Assembly (NCBI RefSeq): GCF_001613085.1
Contig: NZ_BDBR01000017.1
Span: 1-64,000 of the forward strand
Length of the DNA: 64,000 bases
From: Nocardia salmonicida NBRC 13393
GTDB taxonomy: Bacteria > Actinomycetota > Actinomycetes > Mycobacteriales > Mycobacteriaceae
Reading direction: 5' to 3'
Part shown: one piece after another, positions 41,604 to 49,803 of the stretch
Position numbering within the stretch: the first letter of the stretch is position 1
Layout: each line of letters opens with the position of its first letter
The notes under the pieces: generated by a model
What the model saw: the letters and a program-made list of their open reading frames with translations, nothing else
Database searches by the model: none
What the model was told of the DNA's origin: nothing
Made by a program: the position numbers and the translations under genes

Positions 41604-42742
41604 CGCGCGCTCCACGAGAAATGCTGCGGTGCAGTCTGTTCCAGCTCGCGAGGGTCTATGACGTCGGTGCAGCGCGTCCATTCCTGAACCACGTGATCGG
41701 CGGGATGTGCGATGGTGGCGGGCTCGATCGGAGGGTTGTGGTGAAGCAGCCCGTGTTGGTAGCAGTACTCGTCGTTGAACACGGTGTCGTAGTAGCGGTG
41801 CGGGCCATCGGGGAACACGGCCGCGATTCGGGTATCAGCCGAGTATTGCCCCGCTGCCCAACCCGCGACCAGGGCGACCGCACCTACGCTCCAGCCGCCG
41901 GTGGCATGGTGGGTGCTTGCCAGGGCGCGAGCCGCCCAGACGGCTTCGGCGGGCGCGACCCAGTGCACTTCGTCGAAGGCGTCGTAGTCGATGTTGCTGG
42001 GATAGATGCTCGAGCCGAGCCCGCGCATGAGCCGGGTCGCCGCGGGTTGTCCGAATATGGTCGAGGAAATGGTATCGACGCCGATCAACTGCAAGTGCGG
42101 GTGGAATCGGCGCAGCACTCGGGCGATGCCGGCGGAATGCCCGCCGGTGCCCACCGAGCAGACGAGGACATCCACGCGGCCCAGTTGCGCGACCAATTCG
42201 AGAGCCAAGCAGTCATAGGCGTCGACGTTGTCGGGATTGTTGTACTGGTCGGGGCACCAGGCTGTCGGGTCTGCGGCGAGCAGTTCGGAGACCCGGTCAC
42301 AGCGCGCCCGCTGCCAGCCGCCGTCGGGGTGTGGCTCGGTGACGAGTTCGATGTTGGTGCCGTAGGCGGCGAGCAAGCTGCGCATCAGAGGTTCCATACC
42401 CGGATCGGTGACCAGGGTGACCGGATGGTTGAAGAACGTGCCTGCCAGCGCCAATCCCAATCCAAGCGTGCCGCTGGTGGATTCGATGATCCGTGCCCCC
42501 GGCTGGAGCTCGCCGCGGGAGCGGGCGCGCTCGACCATGTGCAGACCGGGTCGATCTTTCATACCGCCGGGGTTCGCCCCTTCGAGTTTTGCCCAGAACC
42601 CGCGGCCGCGCGGGGCCAGCGGAGCCCCGACCCACAAAACCGGGGTGTTGCCGACCAAGGCGTCCGGCCGCAGGCACCGTGCACCGGTAGTGAGCAGATT
42701 GGCGGGGGTGATGCGCAGATCGTCGAGCAAAGCGTCGTCCAT
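41600..42742 (-). CDS. PLP-dependent cysteine synthase-like enzyme
   Basis: The 380-residue fold-type II PLP enzyme has GANPGGMKDRPGLHMVE with the Schiff-base Lys, ESTSGTLGLGLALAG as the substrate loop (cf. STSGNTG) and the phosphate-binding SVGTGGHSAGIARVL. The C-terminal extension (about 330-380; AAVFPDGPHRYYDTVFNDEYC) is longer than in CysK. Cys release, 2,3-diaminopropionate synthesis (SbnA-like) or desulfhydrase activity (Cds1-like) are all possible. It is co-translated with an MFS exporter, which favours a secreted or excreted product. GGAA precedes the chosen ATG. Confidence 0.75.
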   Translation of the reverse strand: MDDALLDDLRITPANLLTTGARCLRPDALVGNTPVLWVGAPLAPRGRGFWAKLEGANPGGMKDRPGLHMVERARSRGELQPGARIIESTSGTLGLGLALAGTFFNHPVTLVTDPGMEPLMRSLLAAYGTNIELVTEPHPDGGWQRARCDRVSELLAADPTAWCPDQYNNPDNVDAYDCLALELVAQLGRVDVLVCSVGTGGHSAGIARVLRRFHPHLQLIGVDTISSTIFGQPAATRLMRGLGSSIYPSNIDYDAFDEVHWVAPAEAVWAARALASTHHATGGWSVGAVALVAGWAAGQYSADTRIAAVFPDGPHRYYDTVFNDEYCYQHGLLHHNPPIEPATIAHPADHVVQEWTRCTDVIDPRELEQTAPQHFSWSAR

Positions 42743-42791
42743 GAAGGTTTCCGTTCTGTTCGCCAAGCGTGTCGACCAGGCCACGACCACC

Positions 42792-42816
42792 GGCCGACAC
42801 CGCGAAGGTGTCGGCC
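42792..42816 (-). terminator. 10-bp hairpin after the LpqS-like gene
   Basis: GGCCGACACC and GGTGTCGGCC enclose GCGAA, 14 bp after the LpqS-like stop and upstream of the PLP enzyme gene. It separates the two minus-strand units. Confidence 0.75.
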
Positions 42817-42829
42817 TGGCGCTTGCCTG

Positions 42830-43303
42830 TCAGCGACGGCAAATACAGTTCCGGAGGAGGAGATCGGCTCCGCTGTCAGCCCGAACGGCGCTCGAATGCG
42901 GTGGTCCACGTAGCCGGGACATCGGCGCAGGGTCTGTGCCGAACAGCAGGTCTGTGGCCGCGGGTGGCGGATGCCCGGTTTCGTCGGTGCGGGTCAGGAC
43001 CGCGTCTATGCGGACACCGCCGTGCGGGCAACGGGTCGCACCGTCGAGATCGGTGTGGCTGCAACCTGATTCGGCGATCGCACTGCTGGGGTCTGCGAAC
43101 GCCGCAGCGTGGTGATGCGGGGTGAAAGCGGTGTTGCGAGCTTCGAGGAGTCTGCAGTCTGCGATTCCGAGGGCCAGGACGAGACCCGCGAGGAACAGCA
43201 CCGCGCTGCACCACACGCTCGGGACGCGCACCCTGTGCCACACGGCAACCGATCGTACGCCGTGGTGATCTTGAAGAGGCCAGACGCGTTGTCGCGGCGG
43301 CAT
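42830..43303 (-). CDS. LpqS-like exported protein, copper-associated
   Basis: The 157-residue protein has an N-terminal hydrophobic helix (about 29-48, CSAVLFLAGLVLALGIADC), a His-rich extracytoplasmic segment (TPHHHAAAF, GCSHTDLDG, CPHGG) and a C-terminus DSGADLLLRNCICRR. The end closely resembles the QDLLTRFCLARR end of M. tuberculosis LpqS, a lipoprotein of the copper-induced RicR regulon. The His/Cys-rich body suits copper binding at the cell surface. The exact start is uncertain; GTG codons about 20 residues later are alternatives. Confidence 0.6.
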   Translation of the reverse strand: MPPRQRVWPLQDHHGVRSVAVWHRVRVPSVWCSAVLFLAGLVLALGIADCRLLEARNTAFTPHHHAAAFADPSSAIAESGCSHTDLDGATRCPHGGVRIDAVLTRTDETGHPPPAATDLLFGTDPAPMSRLRGPPHSSAVRADSGADLLLRNCICRR

Positions 43304-43323
43304 GCCGTGCCCATTCCCTCGGA

Positions 43324-43361
43324 GCCGGGCTCAGGCGTCCCGGTGGACGCCTGAGCCCGGC
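43324..43361 (-). terminator. 17-bp perfect hairpin after the SulP-carbonic anhydrase gene
   Basis: GCCGGGCTCAGGCGTCC pairs with its exact complement across the 4-nt loop CGGT, starting 16 bp after the SulP gene. It is the strongest hairpin in the window and a clear factor-independent terminator. Confidence 0.9.
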
Positions 43362-43376
43362 CGTTGCGATGCTCGG

Positions 43377-45644
43377 TCAGACGTGCACAGTGTCCGGTGT
43401 GAGCTCGTCGTGGTGTTCGACTGTTTCGGTTCCGACGTGCCACACGGTGGCCGTAGCGATGTCGAAGAACAATCCCGCGATATGCACCTGCCCGGTGTCG
43501 GCTGCGGCGGCCACGACCGGATGCCGACGCGCGGTGTCGACTTGGATCGCGACGTTGACCATGCTCAGCTGGTCACGTGCCTCGAATCCGGCCGCAGCGG
43601 CTGCGGCGGCGACCGGGTGTCCGGTGAGGTAGGCGTGCAGGCTGGGCTCGGCGTGGTCGAGCCACTCGCGGATGCTCGGTGACACCGCGGCGTCGCCGAG
43701 CAGAGCACCCATCGCACCGCAACCGGAGTGACCGCAGATGATGATCGAGGAGACGGCGAGCTCCTCCACCCCGAAGGCCAGTGCCGCTTCGACGGAGGTG
43801 TCGGCGAGATCGGCGGGTATCAGGTTGCCGACGTTGCGGACGGTGAACAGGTCGCCAGGTCCACTGTGGGTGATGACATTGGGTACCACCCGCGAATCCG
43901 CGCACGTCAGGAACAGTGACGTAGGGGCTTGGCTGTCGCGCAGTTCGTTGAGGTGGGTGCGGACCACGGGCGCGTGGCGGCGGTGATAGCGCGAGATTCC
44001 GGCGAGCATGGGTCGAAGAGGGCCGACGGACAGCAACGCTTTCGGGTCGGTGTCGGTGTTCTGCCACGCTTTCCACGGCTCCAGGCCTCGAGCCTGCGCA
44101 GACGATGCGCGCTGGGGCGGGCCCTGTGTGGTGGCCGAGAGTGTGTCGGAACCGAGTTCATCGATGAGGACGGTGCCGCCGCCTTCCCGGTGGCGGCGTT
44201 CCCATTCGTGCAGTACCTCGGTTGCCGCGTGGTCGATGAAGTCGACGGTCAGTTCGACCGTCACATCGGCGCCTTCGGGCACGGAGTCCAGTGCGCTCGA
44301 GAGCTTGGGCAGCGACAGGAAACTGCAGGTTCCCTCGATGACAACTCGCCAGTGCCGAGAATCCGCGTCACCCACATGCTCGGCGTGAATGTCTGCGCGC
44401 CCGGCACGCCAGACGACGAGGGCGATCGCGACGACAAGGCCGATCAGGACGCCTTCGAGGAGGTTGAGGAACATCACTCCGGCCACGGTGATCAGATAGA
44501 CCCACAGGTCGCCGGTGCGGTGTGCGAGGCGGATGTGGGCAAGCTTGACCAGCTGGATCCCGATCACGATCAACAGTCCGGCGAGCGCGGCCTTGGGAAT
44601 CTGCTGCACGACACCGGCCAGCAGAACCGAGAACAGCAGAATCCAGACACCGTGCAGGATGGTCGATGCCTTGGTTTTCGCTCCCGCCGCGACGTTGGTC
44701 GCACTGCGCACGATGACACCGGTTACGGGAAGCCCGCCCAACATGCCGGAGGCGATGTTCGCGGTGCCCTGGCCGACGAGTTCGCGGTTGAGATCAGTCC
44801 GCGCACCGGAGTGCATCTTGTCCACCGCCACCGCTGAGAGCAGGCTCTCCACGCTCGCGATCAACGCCACGGTCAACACGCCGGTCGCTACCGCCAACCA
44901 CTTGCCATCGGGCAACGCAGGCAAGGCGATCGCGTCGAACAACGACCCGTTCATCACGATCCGTTCGACGCCCAGCGGCGCCACCAACGACACGACGGTC
45001 GCGGCAACGACGGCGACCAGCGCACCGGGGACACGACCCAATGCGCCAGGCATCTTCTTCCACGCCAGCAACGTCACGATGACGATGAGCCCGATCGCCA
45101 GATCACCCCAGTGAAGACGCGTCAGCTGTGCGGGCAGCTGACTGAGGTTCTGCCACACCGAACTTCGCGATGTTCCACCAAGTAGAACATGCACCTGCTG
45201 CAGCGCGATCGTGATGCCGATTCCGGCGAGCATGGCGTGCACGACCACGGGGGAAATCGCCAACGCCGCACGCGCAATTCGACTGAGCCCGAACAGAATC
45301 TGCAGGACACCGGCGGCGACAGTGATCGCGCACGTGACCTGCCACCCGAACTCGGCGACCAACTCTGCGACGACAACAGTCAGTCCCGCGGCCGGACCGC
45401 TGGCGAGCATCGGCGAGCCGCCGACCGCACCTGCGACGATGCCGCCGATAACCGCGGCGATCAGGCCGGCCATGATCGGTGCGTCGGAGGCAATCGCGAT
45501 GCCCAGAGACAACGGCAGCGCCACCAGGAACACCACCACCGATGCGGGCAGATCATGGCGCAGCACGCCACGAAGCCGATCGCCGAGTAGGGGCGGTGAT
45601 CCTTGCAGGTCGCCTGCGCGCTCGGGCGGCTCGGCCTGGGACAT
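43377..45644 (-). CDS. SulP anion transporter fused to beta-carbonic anhydrase
   Basis: The 755-residue protein consists of a SulP transporter (about 15-400; LPASVVVFLVALPLSLGIAIAS, VGGSPMLASGPAAGLT, SVESLLSAVAVDKMH), a STAS-like domain (about 410-490) and a beta-carbonic anhydrase (about 535-750) with the zinc ligands in FLTCADSRVVPN and IICGHSGCGAMGAL. M. tuberculosis Rv3273 has the same fusion. It should couple bicarbonate uptake with CO2 hydration. GGAGGAAA lies before the chosen ATG; the frame is open 18 codons further. Its promoter lies opposite the blaI gene and shares the ACTATG dyad, so it may belong to that regulon. Confidence 0.9.
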   Translation of the reverse strand: MSQAEPPERAGDLQGSPPLLGDRLRGVLRHDLPASVVVFLVALPLSLGIAIASDAPIMAGLIAAVIGGIVAGAVGGSPMLASGPAAGLTVVVAELVAEFGWQVTCAITVAAGVLQILFGLSRIARAALAISPVVVHAMLAGIGITIALQQVHVLLGGTSRSSVWQNLSQLPAQLTRLHWGDLAIGLIVIVTLLAWKKMPGALGRVPGALVAVVAATVVSLVAPLGVERIVMNGSLFDAIALPALPDGKWLAVATGVLTVALIASVESLLSAVAVDKMHSGARTDLNRELVGQGTANIASGMLGGLPVTGVIVRSATNVAAGAKTKASTILHGVWILLFSVLLAGVVQQIPKAALAGLLIVIGIQLVKLAHIRLAHRTGDLWVYLITVAGVMFLNLLEGVLIGLVVAIALVVWRAGRADIHAEHVGDADSRHWRVVIEGTCSFLSLPKLSSALDSVPEGADVTVELTVDFIDHAATEVLHEWERRHREGGGTVLIDELGSDTLSATTQGPPQRASSAQARGLEPWKAWQNTDTDPKALLSVGPLRPMLAGISRYHRRHAPVVRTHLNELRDSQAPTSLFLTCADSRVVPNVITHSGPGDLFTVRNVGNLIPADLADTSVEAALAFGVEELAVSSIIICGHSGCGAMGALLGDAAVSPSIREWLDHAEPSLHAYLTGHPVAAAAAAAGFEARDQLSMVNVAIQVDTARRHPVVAAAADTGQVHIAGLFFDIATATVWHVGTETVEHHDELTPDTVHV

Positions 45645-46053
45645 GGTTGTTTCCTCCACCGGTGTCGGAGTGCGGGGGCCGTCGACGGTCTGCGTCAACG
45701 GTCGAAGATCAGGGCGGATCGATGCAGTACCGACCGCTCCCTCGAGGCCCGACGGGCGATGGTTCCCTGCCGGGGGAAGTCATTGTGCCCGTCGGGCGTG
45801 CCTGAACCTGATGAGGGGACGTACGGCACGACCGGAACCATAGGGCTTCGGCAGCGTCGAGAACCGTTGCCCACGTCACAATCCAGCTATCTCTAAGTCA
45901 ATTATCAGAATCAACTATGTTGCATAGTATTTAGCTAGGCGTATATCTGGGATCGGTCCCAGCGGGCGGTGTGGATCGCTCGTCGACGATCAGCGATAGT
46001 TGATCGGTGGCGTCTGCACCCGCACAAGCGAACGGTATGAAGGAGGGCAGGCG
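45645..46053. promoter_or_regulatory. divergent promoter region of SulP fusion and blaI-type gene
   Basis: The 409-bp gap holds no credible gene. Its centre (45890-45960) is AT-rich for this genome and contains the ACTATG dyad listed separately. AAGGAGGG marks the start of the blaI-type gene at the right end. Confidence 0.5.
45914..45928. promoter_or_regulatory. ACTATG-TTG-CATAGT operator, copy 1
   Basis: ACTATGTTGCATAGT is a perfect 6-3-6 inverted repeat 125 bp upstream of the blaI-type gene. The same dyad, extended to 8-3-8, lies before copC. BlaI/CopY/Rv1846c-type repressors bind palindromes of this size, and the repressor is encoded between the two copies. Confidence 0.75.
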
Positions 46054-46416
46054 ATGAACGGATTGGGCACCTTGGAAGCCCGCGTGATGGACGTACTATG
46101 GGGTACCTCCGAGGCGCTCACGGTGCGCGACATCCTGGAACGCCTTCCCGATCCCTACGCCTACACGACCATATTGACGGTCCTGACTCACCTCCACGAC
46201 AAGGAGTGGGTAGTGCGAGTGATGCACCGCCGGGCGTACCTCTACCGGCCCACGCGATCACGGGCCGAAGCGACCGCCGAGGTCGTGCGCGGCATTATCG
46301 ACTCCAGCAACGACCCCGAGTCCGTGCTACTCCACCTGGCATCGATCGTGACCGAGGCCGAATCCGAGGCGTTCCACCGCGGGCGCACCCGCCCGAAGAA
46401 GCGCTCGAAGAAATGA
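46054..46416 (+). CDS. BlaI/MecI/CopY-family transcriptional repressor
   Basis: The 120-residue winged-helix protein reads LGTLEARVMDVLWGTSEALTVRDILERLP, YAYTTILTVLTHLHDKEWVVR, RAYLYRPTRSRAEATAE, the standard BlaI/MecI pattern, with a C-terminal dimerisation region. AAGGAGGG fixes the start. The next gene is an M56 protease overlapping by 4 bp, as in blaI-blaR and M. tuberculosis Rv1846c-Rv1845c. The operator pair suggests that it controls itself, the copC operon and perhaps the SulP fusion. The inducer could be copper or cell-wall stress. Confidence 0.9.
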   Translation: MNGLGTLEARVMDVLWGTSEALTVRDILERLPDPYAYTTILTVLTHLHDKEWVVRVMHRRAYLYRPTRSRAEATAEVVRGIIDSSNDPESVLLHLASIVTEAESEAFHRGRTRPKKRSKK

Positions 46417-47354
46417 TCGTCGCTGTGGGTGCGGCGTGGGCTGCGGCACTGTTGTGCGTTGCAGCGCCGGGCATGCTGCAACGCATCACACCAACGATGA
46501 CGCCTCGCGCCGCGGTCGCGTCCTGGCTGATCTGCCTGTGTTCGGTCGTTGCGCTCGCGGGCACAGCGGTAACTGCAGCGGTCTGGCCTGGACACGCGCC
46601 CGGAGTGGGCGTTGCCGAAGCCGCAACACTGTGTCTGACCCGGATCGTCCACTCGGTGCCCGGCTGGTTGACCGATCCGCTGACCGACTTGGTCCTGGTA
46701 GCCGTCGTCGGCCTCGGTACCCGGGTGGCGGCCAGCGCACGGCGGCATGCTCGGGCCGGGGCCCGCGTGCGCGCCTACCACCGCGACGTGGTCAGCGTTG
46801 TTGCTCGTCGCGGCAGCGAGGATGTGCCGGTGATGTGGCTCGACCATCCCAAGCCGATGGCGTACAGCGTCGACGGTCGCCCCGGGATCATCGTTGCCAC
46901 CGAAGGACTGGCCAGCAAGCTCAGCGATGGCGAGCGGCGCGCAGTGCTGGCACACGAATACGCCCATCTGCAAGGTGGGCACCATCGCCTGATCAGAGGC
47001 TGCGAAGTCCTGGCTGCGGCACTGCCTTGGATCCCCCTCTTCGCGAGTGCGCCGAAAGCGGTCGCCGCCTTGGCCGAGTTCGCCGCCGACGACTCCGCCG
47101 CAGCAGCCACCAGTCCCGCGACGATCCGGTCAGCCCTGTGCGTGGTCGCTGCCTCGACCGGCAGTGAGCCTTCCGCCACGTTGTCGCTGGGCGGACAGGT
47201 TCTTCGGCAACGTTTGCACCGGCTGGAAACCTCGAACCCGTCTCTGCGGCCGTCGCGGTGGATGGCATTGGGCCTGTCCCCGATCCTTGCCGCGGCCGCC
47301 GCACCGGCCGGAGTGCTCGCCTGTGCCGCGATTGCCTGCCTGGTCATGTCCTGA
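46413..47354 (+). CDS. M56-family membrane metalloprotease (BlaR-like, no sensor domain)
   Basis: The 313-residue protein has TM helices near 5-20, 35-57 and 88-105, a cytoplasmic protease domain with zinc motif HEYAH (181-185; VLAHEYAHLQGGHHRL) and a downstream AEFAADDSAA that holds the third ligand, and a final TM (about 288-311). It lacks the penicillin-binding sensor domain of BlaR1. Such proteases inactivate BlaI-type repressors, here the overlapping upstream gene. Confidence 0.88.
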   Translation: MIVAVGAAWAAALLCVAAPGMLQRITPTMTPRAAVASWLICLCSVVALAGTAVTAAVWPGHAPGVGVAEAATLCLTRIVHSVPGWLTDPLTDLVLVAVVGLGTRVAASARRHARAGARVRAYHRDVVSVVARRGSEDVPVMWLDHPKPMAYSVDGRPGIIVATEGLASKLSDGERRAVLAHEYAHLQGGHHRLIRGCEVLAAALPWIPLFASAPKAVAALAEFAADDSAAAATSPATIRSALCVVAASTGSEPSATLSLGGQVLRQRLHRLETSNPSLRPSRWMALGLSPILAAAAAPAGVLACAAIACLVMS

Positions 47355-47375
47355 CCTCGACTGGACGCCCGATAT

Positions 47376-47394
47376 CAACTATGTAGCATAGTTG
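47376..47394. promoter_or_regulatory. CAACTATG-TAG-CATAGTTG operator, copy 2
   Basis: CAACTATGTAGCATAGTTG is a perfect 8-3-8 inverted repeat between the M56 gene and copC. It contains the core of the dyad upstream of the blaI-type gene. It would place the copC-ctaG-DUF3105-DUF305 operon under the same repressor. Confidence 0.8.
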
Positions 47395-47469
47395 ACGGCG
47401 CCGGGTCATCGTCAGCGCCGCGCGGCGACGAATGCCTCCGCGGAACGCGCACCATTCGGGAGGCCGGGA

Positions 47470-48021
47470 ATGATTCGACGAAGTGTTGTCGTCGCGATGC
47501 TGACAGCGTTGGGGTTGGCGCTGATGGCAAGTCCCGCACAGGCGCACAGCAAGCTCGACATCTCGGTTCCCGCTGCGGGGGCAACCGTCAACACCCCCCT
47601 GACCTTGATCGAGTTGACGTTCAATCAGCAGATCGGGACCGAATTCGCCACCGTCGGCCTGACCGATTCCAGTGGCACCAGCTGGGCCGCCCAGGTGTCC
47701 AAGGTCGAAGGTAAGACAGTGCGCGTCGCCGTGAGTCCGACGATGCCGCCACAGCAGTACACCGTGGCCTACCGGGTTGTCTCCGATGACGGACACCCCA
47801 TCACCGGCTCCTACGAATTCACCTACACCGCCGTGTCTACCGCGCCGACCGACGCCAAGCAAAATGCGCCATCGGCTCCATCGCCCGCTGCAGTTGGTGA
47901 ACCTCCAGCTACCTCTTCATCGTCGGGTGGGTTGCCTTGGCCACTGATCGGCGTGCTGGCCGCGCTCGTCATCGGTGGTGCCATTGTGACGCTGCGCGCA
48001 GGCAAACGATCCAAGAGCTGA
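47470..48021 (+). CDS. copC: CopC-family copper resistance protein
   Basis: The 183-residue protein has a signal peptide (1-25, SPAQA), a mature N-terminus HSKLDISVPAAGATV with the copper-binding His1, the CopC beta-barrel (about 26-125) with PPQQYTVAYRVVSDDGHPITGSYEFTY (second His), a Pro/Ser linker and a C-terminal TM (about 152-173) ending in basic residues. It binds Cu(II) outside the membrane. It is the first gene after the 8-3-8 operator. No CopD is adjacent; a CtaG-like gene follows instead. Confidence 0.92.
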   Translation: MIRRSVVVAMLTALGLALMASPAQAHSKLDISVPAAGATVNTPLTLIELTFNQQIGTEFATVGLTDSSGTSWAAQVSKVEGKTVRVAVSPTMPPQQYTVAYRVVSDDGHPITGSYEFTYTAVSTAPTDAKQNAPSAPSPAAVGEPPATSSSSGGLPWPLIGVLAALVIGGAIVTLRAGKRSKS

Positions 48022-48046
48022 TGCCGACACCGAGAGCCTCGTCGCC

Positions 48047-49048
48047 ATGATCAACTCGGATCTGCTCGCAACCTCGATCCACGTGCCGGACGCGCCGCCT
48101 TCGATCGGCTCGATGCTCGCGTGGTATCCCCAGCCGATTCCCTTGCTTCCCGCGTTGGCCTGCGCGGCGGCGGTGATCTATCTGATCGGTCTCGCGCGGC
48201 TACGCCGGTTGGGACGCACCTGGCCGTGGTGGCGTACCGCCTGCTTTCTCGGCGGCTGTTTGCTACTTGCCGCGACGACCGGTTTGGGAATCGAAGGCTA
48301 CGGATACAAGCTTTTCAGCGTCTGGATGTTTCAGCATCTGACCCTGTCGATGACGATCCCGCCGCTGTTGGTATGGGGTAGCCCGGGGTTGATGCTGCTA
48401 CGGGCGACGCCACACCATGGCCTCGGCCGCGTCGTCCTCGCCGTGGCGGTCAGCGGGTTACGCAGCCGCACAGCGCGATTGCTGCTCCATCCCGGTTTCA
48501 CTATTCCCCTGTTCTTGTTCAGCTATTACGGGATCTATCTGACACCGGTATTCGACACTGTCGGGTCCACCGTTCTCGGCCACCAAGGGCTCGAACTGTT
48601 CTTCCTGCTCAGTGGTCTGCTGTTCATCGTGCCGATCCTGTCGGTCGGACCACTGCCCATCCGTCAGACCAACCTCGGGCGGTTCTTCGACCTGTTCGTG
48701 GAGATGCCGCTGCACGTGTTCTTCGGCGTAATTCTGATGATGGCCACCACTCCGTTGGTCGAACTGTTCGCCGCTCCGCCGCCGGGCTGGGGTATCGACG
48801 CGATGCGGGACCAATATCTGGCCGGAGCGCTGGCGTGGTCCTACGGCGAGCCGGTCGCCCTCGTCGTGGTCATCGTCTTCGCGATCCGCTGGCGTCGTGA
48901 CGAACAGCGCGAGAACACTGTCGCCGATCACCGCGCCGACCGAGTCGGCGATGCCGAACTCGCGGCCTACAACGCCTTCCTGAAAGACCTCCACTCGCCC
49001 GGCGACACCACCCGTGCCGGTTCGACAGCACGAAGGAACCCCGCATGA
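48047..49048 (+). CDS. CtaG-like cytochrome c oxidase assembly/copper membrane protein
   Basis: The 333-residue protein has about nine TM helices and the CtaG/caa3-type assembly signature: WMFQHLTLSMTIPPLLVWGSPGLMLL, HPGFTIPLFLFSYYGIYLTPVFD, HQGLELFFLLSGLLFIVP. The conserved His residues in these helices are thought to bind copper. In actinobacteria this family is often fused to, or next to, CopC/CopD. The C-terminal 45 residues are polar. It overlaps the DUF3105 gene by 4 bp. Confidence 0.85.
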   Translation: MINSDLLATSIHVPDAPPSIGSMLAWYPQPIPLLPALACAAAVIYLIGLARLRRLGRTWPWWRTACFLGGCLLLAATTGLGIEGYGYKLFSVWMFQHLTLSMTIPPLLVWGSPGLMLLRATPHHGLGRVVLAVAVSGLRSRTARLLLHPGFTIPLFLFSYYGIYLTPVFDTVGSTVLGHQGLELFFLLSGLLFIVPILSVGPLPIRQTNLGRFFDLFVEMPLHVFFGVILMMATTPLVELFAAPPPGWGIDAMRDQYLAGALAWSYGEPVALVVVIVFAIRWRRDEQRENTVADHRADRVGDAELAAYNAFLKDLHSPGDTTRAGSTARRNPA

Positions 49049-49803
49049 ACAACAAAGCCAGCCGCACACCGAAGAGGCCCGCCGTCGGCAACGTCGGCCG
49101 CAGGCAACCGCCGTGGGCACTGATCGGGGCCGCAGTCGCGATTATTGTGCTGATTGCTGGGCTCGCATGGCATTTCGTGCCTAAGTATCGAGAGTTCACT
49201 GAAGCCAAGCGCTACGTTCCCGGCAGTAGTCAACCCGACCCTTCCGACCTCATCGACGGGGTGACCAAACAGGAATACCCGGCAGGCAGTCACGTGCGGG
49301 CAACCCAGCGGGTCGCCTATGACCAGGCCCCGCCGTTCGGCGGCCCCCACGACCAAAGCTGGGCGACCTGCACAGGCGAGGTCTACACCAGCCCGATCCG
49401 CAGCGAGAACGCCGTCCATTCGCTCGAACACGGCGCCATCTGGATCACCTACAACGCCGATCGCCTCGACGCCGAGGACATCGCCACCTTGCGTGCCGAA
49501 GTCGACGGCAAGCCCTACATGTTCATGTCGCCCTACCCGAATCTGGATTCTCCTGTGGCACTGCAGTCTTGGGGCCACCAGCTCGAGCTCGACAGCGCCG
49601 ATGATCCCCGCATCCGACGATTCGTCACCGCCTTGCGGCAGAATCCCAACACCCACCCCGAGCCGGGTGCCAGTTGCGCCACCTCGGGAGGGGGTTTCGA
49701 TCCCGACGCGCCGCCGCCGTTCGACCCCTCCCCGCCGGGACCCGACGCCGTACCGCTCGCTCCGGCGGGCGGACCCGCCGATCCTTCCGGAGCCCCCCGA
49801 TGA
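49045..49803 (+). CDS. DUF3105 membrane-anchored protein
   Basis: The 252-residue protein has one N-terminal TM (about 26-46) and a DUF3105 domain (about 75-205; QRVAYDQAPPFGGPHDQSWATCTGEVYTSPI, AVHSLEHGAIWITYN, LDSPVALQSWGHQLELD) with two Cys and conserved His. A Pro/Asp-rich tail follows. DUF3105 genes frequently neighbour DUF305 genes in actinobacteria, as here. Extracytoplasmic; function unknown, possibly metal handling. Confidence 0.85.
   Translation: MNNKASRTPKRPAVGNVGRRQPPWALIGAAVAIIVLIAGLAWHFVPKYREFTEAKRYVPGSSQPDPSDLIDGVTKQEYPAGSHVRATQRVAYDQAPPFGGPHDQSWATCTGEVYTSPIRSENAVHSLEHGAIWITYNADRLDAEDIATLRAEVDGKPYMFMSPYPNLDSPVALQSWGHQLELDSADDPRIRRFVTALRQNPNTHPEPGASCATSGGGFDPDAPPPFDPSPPGPDAVPLAPAGGPADPSGAPR

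Noticed and set aside
41621..42913. 430-codon plus-strand frame over the PLP enzyme gene
   Set aside because: The opposite strand encodes an intact PLP enzyme with motifs; this frame has none.
43929..44837. 302-codon plus-strand frame opposite the SulP fusion
   Set aside because: Antisense of conserved transporter and STAS sequence; no supporting signals.
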